From Acanthaster planci (lineage: Eukaryota > Echinodermata > Asteroidea > Valvatida > Acanthasteridae): a DNA stretch of 42,571 bases. Within the stretch, counting starts at the first letter, position 1. Every line of letters starts with the position of its first letter. Location of the stretch: positions 64,001-106,571 of the forward strand of contig NW_019091499.1 of the NCBI RefSeq assembly GCF_001949145.1, read 5' to 3'. Shown here piece by piece: positions 10,501-25,500 of the stretch. The position numbers and the translations under genes are program-made. A model generated the notes under the pieces. That model did not search any database. It had not been told where the DNA came from and saw nothing but the letters and a program-made list of their open reading frames with translations.

Positions 10501-13500
10501 CATTTAAGACCGGCCAAGCAATATTTATTCCCTTATTAATGCATACGTGTACATGTATGTAGAAACACACAAAGTCAAATATGAATGGACATGAAGCCCA
10601 TGTCACTGTACCATAGAGGATCCATGTAATTGTTAAGGGAATGCAGGATATATCCCTCGGTGGTGAACATTACATGCGTTGGTAAAATGTGAGTGCCTAC
10701 GCACAGGTTGTTTCTGGGAGATGATTAATATTGTACAAGTGCATGTACATTTACAGTTGTGAACAAAATGCCTGCTCCTTCTCCTTGGTGGTACAGTATA
10801 CGTACATGTGTACACGTACGTACATGTACATGTGTACATACATGTACATATATGTACATGTACGTACATGTACATATATGTACATGTACATGTATGTACA
10901 TGACATGCAAGGGAATACTGAAGGCTTACATTTTAACAGCTTTGTTTTTCTTATTAAGAGCCAAGATCTACATGTACATGTTCAAGATGTACATGTACAC
11001 AATTAGGCACTGACACACAAATGTTTGGTGATCATTTCCTCTCTACTAGTAGTTTCTAAAAAAAGTATACTTAGAAACAGGAAGTTGGAGGCTTTCAGAA
11101 ACATGTAAATATTATTCGTATCCATGGGAGTGATGAAATATTGTATTTTTGAATTGATTTTATACACGTGTTGTACATTGGGCACGCATGTCATAAATGA
11201 GATTCCTGATGCATGTTATGGCCTTGTTAATCAAGGCTTGTTTGTGGCAGGTATTTTAAGGGAAAATCTGCTAAAGCACTTTGACATGTACAGTACATAT
11301 ACAGTTGTAGTGTACCTTAATGAGTAACTAAAAGTATTGGTAATTTATTGATGAAGGCATATAAACAGGGTGGGACATTTTAATAATTGATTTACGATCA
11401 AATATTTGAAAGTGATACTGCTTTACACATGTTCAAAATGCATGCCTACATGTAGTGCTTGTAGATAACAGATTGCACAGTCGACATGTTAATGTACCGA
11501 CACGTGTGTACATGTAACTTGCACGAGATGCACTTCAAGTACATGTATCTACGGTACACCCTGCGCATGTGCATGTACATGTACAGTACATGTACGTGTA
11601 CAAGTACACTATTGACATCGACTTGTGTAGGTGTGGGATTTTCCCAGGCTGTTTCCCAGCATCATGTTTTGTAGTTTCAAATTTATCATGCAATTTGCAT
11701 GGAAACATTCATAGAGAGTTGCTGTTTCCTCAGGTTTATAGTCAATACATTGTACATACATGTACATGTACATGTACATATGCCCACTGAATCCCTATTG
11801 CAGAACAAGTGGTCAGTAAAATCAGTGTTATCAGCCCCTCCCCCACCCTTGAGCTACATAGTCTACATCTAGTGGATCATGCATCCAGATGATCATGTAG
11901 TAAAATTGGTTGATTTTTACCCTGTGGCATCAGAATCACCAGTAGAGCTGAATCATTTTGTTAAAACAAGGTTCAATCATGAATGGCTATATTGATCAAG
12001 AGATGATAGCCTCGTGTATGCTGTCATACTGTCTCAGTGGCTAATTTTAGCACTCAGTGCGCACATCCATGGATGCCCATAAAACAGAACCTGGATATCT
12101 GGGCCAACACTGCAGCATATTTATAATACTGTACATGTCGCTTTTTAAGATACTGTCTGCTAGACATTCACGTGGGCTTGCAGCTGCCCCCTCCCCTTTG
12201 GTTTTGTTTTTTTCTTTGTTTTTGATGGGTGTTAGTTTGTTTCATAATAATGTTAATATACATGTACATGTACAGCTCTACAAAATAAGTTAGATAAACT
12301 TTTAAAATTTATTTTACTGCCCTGTTCTTATCTACATGTATTTATGTATTGATCTACATTTACTATTGTTCTTATTGTTTCCTGTTTAACCAGTTGGAGA
12401 GCCCCTCAACAGAAACCATGTTTCTTTTGGATAATCCAGCTGGTGCTGGTTAAATACTGTTCATTTGTATTTTGTACATGTATGTCCTGTGTATTCTCTC
12501 TCTCTTGTAAACTTTGTTATTGTGAAATGTTGATCCCGAAAAACAAAATAAATGAAATAAAATGAAATGGGTCATTCCAGATACATATATTATGGGCTGA
12601 TTTTTTCATGTCCCTGTCACATCTGACATATGATTTTGTATGTTCTGAACACATTTTCCAAAATCTAAGAGTGCTGAATTAATGCAAATTACCTGCCAAA
12701 CAAATACCAGTTGTATTACATGTAGTTTGAAATAAATTCTGGTGATATTTCAATGTCAAATATATAGTCAGATGTAACAGGAACACAAAAATGTCACACT
12801 TTTGGACCCCTAACGTCTGGAATTACCCACATACCGGTACATCTACATGTATATACCGGTACTAACTAGTACATTTACATGTATATACCGGTACTAACTA
12901 GTACATTTACATACATATACTGGTACTAACTAGTACATGTAGGTTTTATTTGGGCAAACTTGAATCTCTCTCACTGCATACATGTTCATTTGTACACGTT
13001 GTTCGTGTTTAGTTATGAAATTGAAAACATAAATTTACAGCAGAGTCCTTGACAGCGTGTACTTAAGTTTTATGGTGCAGTACATGTACACTTTACATGT
13101 ACCTGTAGGTATGTGCATAAATATGCACATGTACATGTATGTTTCATCGTACCGGTAATTAGAAGCTTCAAATGCATCTAGAGACAGTGCTATGATGCAC
13201 AGTGAATTACATGTACAATGTACGAGTATAATGTCCGATACATGGGTTTAGGCCTACATGTACATGTACATGTATATGTACTGGTACGTATTTTAATTTT
13301 GCTTCTACTGGTATTGTCTAGACCTGTACGAAGTATGCACATGTACAGTGTACAATACATTTACAACCACACACTGTACGGTACATCTACATGTACATGT
13401 ACATGTGTACAATGGGAACATTTTACTCAAAAACTTGACTGCAGGTGCATGTGTCAGTACCATACACTACTTGTACATACTCAAACATTCGAGGCATGCA

Positions 13501-16500
13501 TGATGAGAAACAGTCATGGTAACATGTGAGTGCATTAGTGTTGTTGATTTTTCCTTGTTTTTCTATAGCCAAAAGGCTATGATGACTTTTCTAAAAACAT
13601 TTAAAAATATGCTTCATGTACATGTACATGTATGTGCCAATATTCAAAGTCACAAAAGGCTTTTTGTTTATTTTATTTGTTTTTAATTGAAGTTACACAC
13701 TGGCTAAACACAAGGCCTACTACATGTATATGTACATGTGTAGTTCATGTACATTGTACATGTACATGTACCTGTTCATGTCAAACATGTAAGGCTGCTG
13801 GTACATGTACATGTGTAGTTCATATGTACATTGTACATGTACCTGTTCATGTCAAACATGTAAGGCTACTGGTACAAGTACATGTACATTGTATGCAATA
13901 CCATGACATAATCTCAGTGCATGCATGTACAATTTAAATGTACATGTACATGATACAGGACATATGTATTGGTACATGTACATATAAAAGGATCTTTGGA
14001 GCAAAAAGTTACTGTGTACCTGTACACATGTACATGTACCGGTATAAAGCAGTGATGCAGCATACATGTATAGTGTACAGTGTACAATGTATGTACATGT
14101 ACATGAACTAAGTACAATTCACATTGCAGGATTGATGGAAATAGTGTCTGTGTAAAACTCTGGGAATTTTATAATAATATAAATGTATGGTAATGTGTAC
14201 AGGTGCCGGTACAAGTATTTTGGAAACATTTAATGTCAGCACTGGTACATACATGTACACGCACATCAATGATTTCTGTATGATGCCAACATTACTAGTA
14301 CTTACATTGTAGTACATGTACATACCGGTACATGTATGTCAACCATTTCAAAGGTCAATGTTAGTGTACCGGGTAGCTTGTTTTTGCACATGTACATGTA
14401 GTAGTACTTTGTATTTAAGGTACCAGTACGGTACTGGTACTGTACATGTACATGTATATGTACCTGACATGTAATATCCATCAACTTGTAATAAATTCAT
14501 TAAATGTTGGTACACTGGATAATGTACACCTGCATTGTACTGTACATGTACATTGTAAATCAGGTTCTGCAGGTATTGGTACCAGTACATGTATATTTAC
14601 ATGAACTCATATGAAATATGATACAGACTTCTTCACAAAGTCAAGTCCAATCTGTGGAATCAACTCTACATGTACATGTGTAGATCATAACACCCATCAG
14701 TGCTGATGGCTGTAATATTATCTTGCAAAGGATCTCATTATTTTCCTATATTAAGCGGTTGCTCTTGGAGAGAATGGGTGGGACCCTTGTGACTTCGGTG
14801 CCACCAATTACGGTGCATGTTTTGTACAATTACTGGTGCATACAGTACATGTGCATGTATAATGTACAGTGTAGTGGTAAGTGGTATTTGATGCATGTTT
14901 TGGTACATGTTCGGTATTGTTGTTCATGTACATGTACACTGTATGCTTCCTACAATGTATGTACTCACACGTACTGATACTGTACATAAACACATATGCA
15001 CGTGTATACAGAAGTTGTGAACTCACTGGACAGAATTTTAATTATCAACTTGATAACATTAATTCTCTTAATATCTTTATCATTTTTTTCTGGATTGCAG
15101 GTTTCTCTGTGTGGCCTTGAGTGCCTAACATGTCTGGTTGACAGAATGGAAGAGAAATTTAGAATACACATTGGCACAGGTACATTGTAACTAAGACAGG
15201 ACTTTACAATCCTAGCAGATGGTCATGGTACACATGTAGGGCCAACCTGTATTTGTATTTGAAGCAAGATTCATATGGTGTAACTGATTCTATCACATTG
15301 CGTCCGTCAGTAGACAGGAAAACGATGTACATACACCTATGCTTACAAGTGTGCTTTGTTTCCCATTTCATTATATGTGCATATATATGTATATGATTTA
15401 TCTTGCGTTGGTAGTTTGTGTTGATTTGGACTCTGATCATCCACTGTGCTGAGTTATTCATTCACCTAAATCAGGTCTCAAACATTCCCAGCTTATCTTA
15501 GTTGGTTTACCCAAACCGTTTCAATTTATGACACAATAAAAAGCAATGACATTTTATCAGTCAGATGATCCCATTCTACAAAAAGTGTATCTTTTGTTTG
15601 GAGATTTATCACCTTTTCAAACAAAACATATGATTCTTAGATGTGCATAATGAGACAATGATTATTTGCATTCCAACTTGGCTTCAAACACCAGCCAGGC
15701 TTCATCATTAGATTAGGTCTGTTGCACATGATGAGTCATGAGGTGATTCCCAGTTGAGTTAGTGAAATCATAGGTCCATAGTCTATGGTGGAGTGGTACA
15801 TGCATGTACATGTGTGTACGTGTATCAGACTTGTTCAGGCTCTTGTGACACGTGTAATTCATGTCAATTAATGACAGGAAAATGGAAAATTATACAAATA
15901 CTATAAGTAACTGTTTGTACCTGTAGAAACCACATCAGAGTTAGCCCTGTCTCTTTTTCTTTTTTCTGTTTTGGGTGGTACATGTAAGTTAGTGATACAG
16001 GTTATAACCAATTGAAGTACTGGTACACAACTGTACTGTATGTCACTGCAGGCATTCTGCACATTAACCCTAACAGTCCCAAATCCTCCAATTTCAATAT
16101 GATTTTACATACACCCTAGGGGGTTAGGGTTAAAGATTAATATATGTGTACATATTATACAAGTGGGAGTGTCCGGGAACAGACACATTATTGTTTTAAC
16201 CCAAGTATACCAGTACATGCGCATATGCATTAATCAGCATTAGTGTCAGTGTGGAAGTTTTAAACGCATTTAATTCCAACACTGTTCTCCTGCTACATTT
16301 GTACACATAATACCGTATGTGCGATTAGTACATTTTTGGATCTATTGTAACTAAATGGATGTATCAAATATGTATACATGCGAGCATGCTTTATAATGTG
16401 TTTTGAAAGTATATGTACATGTACGTCATTTTTGTTATTGGTTTTAATATTTTTTGTCACTTCATGTGGGTTCGCCAGAAAAAGGATTTGTCCGTCAGTT

Positions 16501-19500
16501 CTTTTCCAAAAAGTTAAAGTTGAGGTTTTTTGATAAGATTATTGACACATCAGTGTGTAATCATTGATACACATGTACATCATTCTGAAGTTCAAATTTT
16601 GTACGGTATATGTATGTAAATACATGGACATGTATCTTGATTGAAGTTGCTTTAGGTTTTATCTTGACCTGAATGAATTCATCTTTTGGCATTTCAAGCA
16701 AACTAAACGCTGGATTATTTGTTTCTGTCTTACCCACAGTACTACCAGCTGTTGTAGACCGTCTAGGAGATGGGAAAGATCAAGTAAGTATAATGTTTGT
16801 AGCCACCGTACAGTATAAAGCTGGATTTCCACTCACGTAAGCAGAGCGGCTGGAGCCAATGGTCTAGATTCTCCATACTTGGTACAATGCATATTTGTGC
16901 ATACATGTAGGGAAATATAAGTCCCACTGGTAAGCACATTGTAAATTCCCTAGAGTGTTGCTACTGTACATGTCCATTGTACATGTACAGTAGGTACATG
17001 TAGACATTATCAGTTTATGTATGCATTTAGCAGTTACTGGAGGCAGTGCCACAACAGTTAATGGTCTACAGACTATTTAGGATGTATAAAGCGGTACATG
17101 TATGCTAAAGATCAAGGGTAGCCAGGTTGAAATTCAGAACCATCGCGCAGTCAGACAGCAATAGTTACATCTACGTGTAAAGTACATGTACATGTACAGT
17201 ATAATATGAATACACAGTAGGCCTACCTGTACATGTACATGAACATTGTACAGTGTAAACTATTGAGTGTACATGTACACTGCAGAGCTGCTACTGTACA
17301 GCCAGCGGTCTATAGACCATTTCAGATATATATACTAAAGATCAAGTACATGTACATGTACATCCATAAAGACTGTGTTTTCAGTGTAGCCAAGGTGACA
17401 TTGACATAGATGAGCAGGCCAATTAGGCTACAGTGGGTACTGACCGAAACTTGATATTTACATGACATGTAGCGTTGTATATTATAGTGTTCCACACAGA
17501 TGATGAGTCCATCATCAAAGTATTGGGCATGGGTTAGTTTCCATTGAAATCATGAAAAAGGGAGATCAGTGACCTGACACTGCAATTTTTGTGATAATTA
17601 CCGGTACATTTTACATGTACATGTACTTCTCTGATTACTAGATTGAAGTTGAAGATTTAATGTACTTGACCAAACAACATGATCTGGCCTGTGTAGAAGA
17701 AATAAATTACCATTACATGAACAAATACGTGTACATGTACATATATGGTACATGTACAGTACAGATGATAAGTTCACAAGCTTGCATTTAGAAATACGTG
17801 GGAAAACAGTGGGCCGAAATACCGGTCAAACACTAGAAGAGGCAGTGAGAAACAGTTCAGGTAAGATGCCACATCTCAATGTTCAGTTTTTTTCTTCTTT
17901 GTAACCGGTATTTTCATGTGTTCATGTACTCCACTCACATTTAAAATTCAAAATATTTGCCATTTTTAAAGAAATTGATTTTAAGCTTCTGAACTGTTGT
18001 TTTTGCCCACTTAATCATGGTTATTGTTGCATTTTTATTCACAGGCTTCTAAACTTTCATTAGTTACATGTAGGTGATGTACATGTACGTGTTGGTACTA
18101 AATGTACAGTACCGCTATCTACTGGTACCATGTTTGCATACATGTGCATGTACATGTAGATGCAGCCGTTATTAACTATTTTCTGTTTTGATGCAGGTGC
18201 GTGAACAAGCCCAGGCACTCATCCAGAAACTGATGAGTCCAGCTTCATCACCCCAGGTACTAGTACTCGTAATTTATGAATAATATGCGTGACTACCAAA
18301 ACTATTACCTTGTTATTTGCATATGTAGTCCTGCCCACAGTTTTCTTGCTTAGCCCACATGCTTTTTAATTTTTAGTTATTTACTCTGGGGAGACCTTTC
18401 AGTCACTACTGTTTTCCAGAGATGCCCAGCATTTATGCAATGATAAAAATTTATAAGAATAATAATAAAATTTACACATTCAAAGAGCACTAAAAAATAA
18501 AAAATGTAAATATAAACCAAAGAGTAGATTTAAACTTACTGGTAAAACTCAAAATAAAAACTCAAAACTCAAAATAGAGACAATACAATATATACAATAC
18601 ACAACAGTATTATAAATAGTTACCATATCGCTCTGGCAGCCTAGCCCCATACTCCTAGTTATTTCTTATTGAAAAACCAGGCTTCTGTACTCAAAGTAGA
18701 ACGGATGGAAAAGGTAAACAATGATAAAAACGGATTAAAAAATTGACAATGAAGAGACAAATTAAAATGGCTGCTCCTGTTTAGGGCGCCCTCACTTACA
18801 AAGTGCTTAGCCAGATTTGTGTTCATGTACACTGTACTGTGTAGCATTTCTGATGAAATTAAATCATGACTCTGCAACACAGAACTGTTAGTTTGCCTCC
18901 ATTAAATGATGTCAGAGTTTTCTTCCCATGTTGGAAAAGTGCTCAAATTTCTGCATTGCCAGTTTGGGAAAAGAAGGAAAATGGATTGCAGAAGAAAATG
19001 CTGACACAAAAAAGATGGTTTGAATTTCAGAAACATTGCATGCATGGGCAATGTTTGTTGTTATGCTAACACACAGCATCTTGAATACATGTAGATTGGT
19101 ATGTTAGGTTCCCAAGATTCGTTGCTGTACATTGTACATGAAGGTTGTCATACATTATGCATAACATGTACATTGTAAATGCCAAACATGTGCGGTACAT
19201 GTACCATTGTACATGTAAGTGTACAGTAAGTTGCTTATTGTGGTACCAAATGTTCACCTGTGCTAAGTGTACTTGTACTTTTTCATGGTGTGTTCGTAAA
19301 ATATGCTGTATGGAGTTGGGGAAAAAAACCAAAACACAGAATTTTTTTTGAAATTATTGATTTGCTTTTTTGTTGAAACATTGTCATACATGTACATTGC
19401 TTAGCACACTCACATGTAAGAGCGATTAGCATCAGCCATGGTAACTTGGGAAACTCATCATGATAGGAATGCTATGCATTTCTAGGTCAATTGTCTAGGA

Positions 19501-22500
19501 GCTGGGTCATGCTACCCAGTGTTATGGAAATTAGAGATGATGGGACCTACATGTATTTGATATTGATGCATAACCATTCGCTAGACCTTTGTTTTTCATT
19601 TTCAGAAACTTTCTATCCTTTTGAATGCTGGATTGGCAGGTGTTATTTCTATTTTTTTTGAGAGGTTTTGCTGGATATTATTTCAAAAGGAAAATCTGAA
19701 TAAGCAAGGAATACTTCCTGTTTTCTGTCGAACGAGATTGAAAAGTTTTTACTACCTGTTAACTGTTCTGCAACTTTTGTTCTTTACAGTACGTTTTTGA
19801 GAGGTTGATGAAGGGATTCTCACATAAAGGTTGGAGAGTCCGAGAAGAGATTTTGCTTTGCTTGAACCAGACAATCAATGTGTAAGTACTCCTGAGGTAA
19901 ATTGGTTTGTCCTTGCAGTAAGTACCTGGTACAGAGCCATTTCTGAAATCTGGGCTGTGACTGTGTCTGTGCCTTCATCTTTGGTAATAGAAGTCATTGA
20001 GACGACTTTGGCCACTTGCAGACAGTATTTTGACTTGCATTAAATGCAAAATATAAATGAGATACATGTATGTGATAATTTGATATACAGCCAAATGCCT
20101 CAAGCATTGACTTACTTATAGAGTCTGAGTTACTGGTGTGATATGACTAATATTTGTGCAATAGTTTTTACCCCATTATATTGTACACTTCCCTGGGTCT
20201 CAGTCACAGACTGCTACAGCAGGCTGTATACAGCAATCAAGTTCAACTTTGACACAATCTGCCTCTACAGAATTCTCGAACTCTGTCTTGTCTGTGTGTG
20301 TACAAACCAATCCTGATAAATAGGGGTGTAATACATGTGTATCTGCTGGCAATGACCCACAGCACATATGGCAGTGTAACCCCTCAGCCCTTCCCTGTGT
20401 ATGCAGATAGTGAGATTGTGTTTACATGTCCCCCTGGTTTAGAATTGCCCAATATTTGAAGTACGTGAAATATACACATGTACATGTACTATAAACATTT
20501 AAAACAAGTCAAATATGTACCAGTACGGTACTTGAACATGCAGACTTATAGGAGGCCTATGATACTTTAAGTCTTTAAAATGATTGTGACAATCATACCT
20601 AGATTTTTTAGCATGCAACATGTGAAATTCCAAGATATGATTACCTAAGTTTCTTGAGTGGTATCAAGTTTGGTAACAAATTACTATCTTAGATGACAAT
20701 TAAGCCCTCTTGTGTTGATATCCAGCCAGTGTACTTGTAAATGAGTTTGCTGCCCTCTGTTGTCCAGATGATTTGCTCCATTATTCATGGAGTGATTCAC
20801 CATGGTCATTCATGAGTGTAAACATCTCTGTGATATATACCCAGCAGCTGTGATTAAGTACAGCTGAATGGTGAGATATTTATACTCGCTGAAATTTGTT
20901 ATCCGCCCCTCCAGACCAGATGGTCTGACTTTGTATATGCTGCTTGGGCAGGGAAGAATTGGGAATGGGGATGACTCAGGCTTTTTTCCTGCTTTGATAT
21001 TGAACCTGAAGGCACTTGTGCCCCAAGTACATGAAAAGTAAACACCTGTGTTCAATTAACCTGTCAAGGGTTTTACTTATACTTTTTTTGGAAAATGCAC
21101 ATATTTAACATACAATTTTTACATGTACATGTATGTGAACAAATTGAACACCATGTTGTATGAAATGTATCTTTAGCAATAAACAGTGAAGTAGTGTGTA
21201 TGTGATGGTAATTAATATGCTTTGTGGATTTCCACCTCATGAAAAGAATTGCTAAAAGTATTAGTATTTATCACTTTCATTGAGGTTCAAATGATAGTTT
21301 TCAGGTATATCCAAAGGGAACGTTTAATTTTTATACACGTACAGGTACACGTAGCTTCTATACGATTTTTTTCACTGGCATGATTAATCCACTTCGTTTG
21401 ATTCTTAATTTCAGGTTTGGTGCAGCCAGTTTAACACTGAATAAAATAGTTCCCTCAATTTGCAAGTTGCTGGGAGACCCTAACAGCCAGGTAAATCACT
21501 TAGACAGGAACCACTTCAAAACCAAAATACCATTTGTCAAGTATGCAGTTAGTCCTGCCCAGTCCTTGCAGATAAACCGGTACATGTATTGTGTTGGAAA
21601 TAGACAGCTATTACTCTTGCATTCCTACGATGAAAAGAAACTTTTCCCAAGCAACTTTGAGAAACTTTACAACATTTCTTTTCATTGTAGCTACGATACC
21701 AGTACCTGCTTGTATTGTGGCTGTTACTTCATTGATTGATTTCAACATATGATATTGCCCATGGAATGTGTATAGCGTTAAAGAGTATTGGCTAAAAGAG
21801 GTGGATTTTATATGCACAGAAATGGGCCCTGAAAGAGCAAAAATATCATGTATCCTGCTGTCCTACATGTGCGTGTATTGCAGATCCTGTTTTCCAAAGT
21901 GGAATGAGTCATAAGAGCTCTTCAGAATTCTCAAGGCCAGATGGACTTTTTTCACTTTGCCACAGAAAGGATTGTCACAGTTTGCTCAAAGACGCTTTTC
22001 AATAGTTTTAAGTTTCATCTCAGAAAGGCCAGTTGTGCTCATTGCCTTTATATATATTCAACATTTTGTCTTTCCAAAACTCAAAATCTCTTATTAGTCA
22101 TGAGTCTGTGTTTGAATTTTTTTATTAATTTCTTTGTTAATATTTGTTAATATTGTTGACGGATGGTTGTGCCTTTTTAAGGAATACATGTAGCAGGGGT
22201 GAGACTTGTCCAGATTTTTCCTGATTTTAGAATTTTTTCATGGTCATTTTTAACATTGGGAAAATCCTGACTTTACCCTAAAGGTGTTTTTACGTATGAA
22301 AGTTGATATAGAACATGAGAAATGGGTATTTTATGGTGTGCCAGTAGGCAAGCACAAAAAGATACCATATACCTTATACTACTGTGGGGCACTTAAAACT
22401 TCTCATGTTTATTGTGTGGATACTTTGTATTTTACTCCAATCTCATGCCTGATGTGCGTAGATTTCAGTAACCATTGAAAGGAGTTCTTTTGAAAAAAAT

Positions 22501-25500
22501 CTTTTCCATTATTTTGTTCAGCTGAATTGTCATGTTATTTTGGATAATGCGTAAATGTCACTTGTTTGCATATTGGTTAGGTGCGTGATACAGCCATAAA
22601 CACATTGGTAGAGATTTACAGGCATGTAGGTGAGAAAGTACGGATTGACCTAGGCAAGAAAGGCATCCCATCATCAAGGTAAGATGTGAAAATAAGCAGT
22701 GTGTTCTGGGCTGTATTACTGTCCATTACTGTCCATAACCAAAATGTTGCTCATGTTCATTGTGGTTTCTTATGTGTATCAGTGGGGCAAAGGTTTTGAA
22801 TGCTAGAAACTTTTATATCATTGGACTTCATTTCAGGCTGCTTATAGAGTATCCCCTCTACACCCAAGATACCGGTAGAGCCTGTACTGTCACATGGCCA
22901 TCAACATTTTACAGTTCCTTGTTCCTAACCAAACAATTACATCTTGATATTTTACATTGATGAGGTGGTTGAATGAAAATGATTGGGTGGGCCCAACCTT
23001 AAGTGCCAATTAATCAGTTATCAATATAACAAATTTGCTTTGCCAAGGGTTTCAGTCCCCTTACAGTTGCAAATTTAGATGTCACAAAACATAACAGAAA
23101 GTTGCTTGTCCAAACTAATTGCAACTTGGAGAAGACGCCAAAAGCAATGATTTTTGATGACTGATGTGGGTTTACCTGTTCTTGTGTTGGTCTTGAACAT
23201 GCAGGTTGTCAATCATCTATGCAAAGTTTGATGAGGTTAACCGATCAGGACGAATGTTGGTGGTCTCACCTGATGGTAAGTATACATATACATACAATAT
23301 AGTCGCCTTTTCAAGTGAGAAGAAATATTGCTATCTTCCGAGGGTAGGAGGCAGATTTAAGTAAATTCACTAAACAGGAATATTTATATAAGATTGAATT
23401 TTGGTTTTGGGAAGATGTTAATTTAATATGGTCAGGTGTTAATTTTTTGCTTTTTTTTGTTTTTGAAAGGAGACAAATATTATATCATGTCTATCCTATT
23501 AATCTGTTAATAGGGTTTGTGTAGTACCTGTTGCTGATATGATTTGAACTAAGAATGTTTCTTAGGTCTGAAGAACAGGTGTGATAATGACATGTCACAG
23601 CTGGAGCATTGGTTGTGGTAAGGCAGACACCGGTATGCATGTGTCAGGGGTACATATCAAGCAAAATCAGACTTGTGCCTGTGTGTCCATACTTGTCAAT
23701 ACTTGACTGTATCTAAAATTCCTTGCAGATACCAGTAGCTTGGTGACAAGCTCCGTATTGTAATACACTCTGCCATCATTCTAGTTTTACAGGTGTTGAT
23801 ATTTTGTCTGTGATCTTCCACCGGTAAATCAGAATTGGTACACTATCTGAATAAAACAAAAACCTTTTACTCAACGCTTCTACAGGTATCAGTACATCAT
23901 AGTTGTAGTGTCAACACTTGCTAATTTTGATAAGACTTGAAGCTATGCTAATTTTCCTTTTTAGAATGTTTATAATACTAGTAAATAAATGTTATGAATA
24001 CACTGTAGTTCACCAATAGTTTAAATACCGTTATCATTGCGTTATCTGTGTAACAGTAAGAAGTGAAGCAGTCACAACCACACAAATTACTAATTTCCTG
24101 TTGATACACATACATGTACATGTCTGTAAGTCTACCGCTACATGTAGATCTGTGTACATGTACAGTACATTGTACTGTACATGTATGTGCACATGATACA
24201 TGTACCCAAACTAGTACACACAACATGTTATACATGTACGGTAAGTGTACGTACTTTGTGTATGCCTAAAATGTGCAATGCACTTTATGGTACCGTACAT
24301 GTTCATTGTACATGTATCTTCAAACTTCCAAATTTGAACCTTTCCATTATTTAGTGTACCTGAACATGTTTTGTATTTCAGGTTACAGTCATGTACATGT
24401 ACTGGTGCAAGATTTACCCACACACTCTATTGTGAATTGGCAAAGTATTAAGCTACATATAATTGAACAAGTTACTTTCCTCAATTGAATTAAATACAGT
24501 GTACTTGTATATGTATCACGGCTTTGAAGTCTCACATTCTCAACCTAAATACATTGCACTGGATGTGTATTGCTTTAATCTTTACTCCTTTGTACTCTGG
24601 AATGTCTACATTATTCCCAGACTTGTCAAAGTTCAATACACAGTGGCTTACCTGTACACGGTGCACCAATCCCTGCTGGGTCTTGAAGCAAAGTACAATT
24701 CAACTGTTTTCTGGTAACCTTTCCTCTGTGGCTGTCCACGGTACCAGCAGGCTGTTGTTTCTTCTTCTTTGTCCTTCATTGATGCCACGGCATGCCATTT
24801 TTGGAAGGTTTCTGTGTGAAATTTTAGTCAGTTTCTTTGTTTGCTACATGTACTTGGTCGTGGACTTTCAATTCTGGTATGGTGAGTGGTGTGTTGGATT
24901 TGGAATTGCTGTATGGATTAAGCCAGGTCAGGAAGTGTTAGTCAGACAAGCTAGGATCAAGGAGGAACCCATAGCTTCCCTCTCCTCTCACCTCACCCCA
25001 AACCCCAGGGGGTCATGCAGCCAGGGTAACACAGAAATTCCATCTCCAGGGTTGTCCAAATATCACAGAATACTGCAGTCCTGAGCCATGTGATCAATTC
25101 TTCTTAATGAAAATATGCCAAGCTTGTCAACTGAAAGTGAAAAGCTGGAGTAGATACATGTACGGTATGCCAGGATATGCCAGGAGCCTTTGGTATTTCA
25201 GGTAGCATGGATTTGTAATCATAGCGGGCCGGCAACTGACCATGCATCACATGGAGATGTGCTTGACAGAACAGAATTACGGAGATAACTACATGTACGT
25301 CTACTGATTCATGGTGATTTATTGATCACCTTCCTTCACCAGTATCTTCATTCTGAGTGCCATGAATGGATTTGGTTTTGGTTTTGGTGATGTCATAACT
25401 CATTTCCTGTCCATTAACATACTTGTTCCTCTACACTTGTTTGGAATCCCAGAGTCCCACAGGAAGTCAGTCATTGATGATCACAGGCTTGTTGTAGACA

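Larger units (their letters stand above)
7551..15100 (+). other. Intron after exon 1 (7.5 kb), very repeat-rich
   Basis: This is the densest stretch of TACATG repeats in the window. It also contains a 25-N gap (8113-8137), foldback elements (8283-8450, 12569-12829), a copy of the three-member repeat family (10120-10540), a LINE-like tail (12360-12567) and 32-bp and 75-bp tandem repeats. No further exon is supported. Confidence 0.8.

Noticed and set aside
8835-11013. Many open frames rich in MYMY, VHVH, CTCT
   Set aside because: All are translations of (TACATG)n on one strand or the other and have no protein meaning.
16064-16133. TTAACCCTAAC ... GTTAGGGTTAA, telomere-like
   Set aside because: Less than two TTAGGG units per arm in opposite orientations; a small foldback, not an interstitial telomere.
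19606-19639. 34-nt microexon candidate with a good CATTTTCAG acceptor
   Set aside because: Length is not a multiple of three, and exons 4 and 5 already join in frame with full match to TOG1.
24527-25084. Longest gap-free open frame (186 codons)
   Set aside because: Its composition is that of translated intron, it has no recognisable domain, and no splice signals or gene context fit. Open frames of this size can occur by chance in 42 kb.
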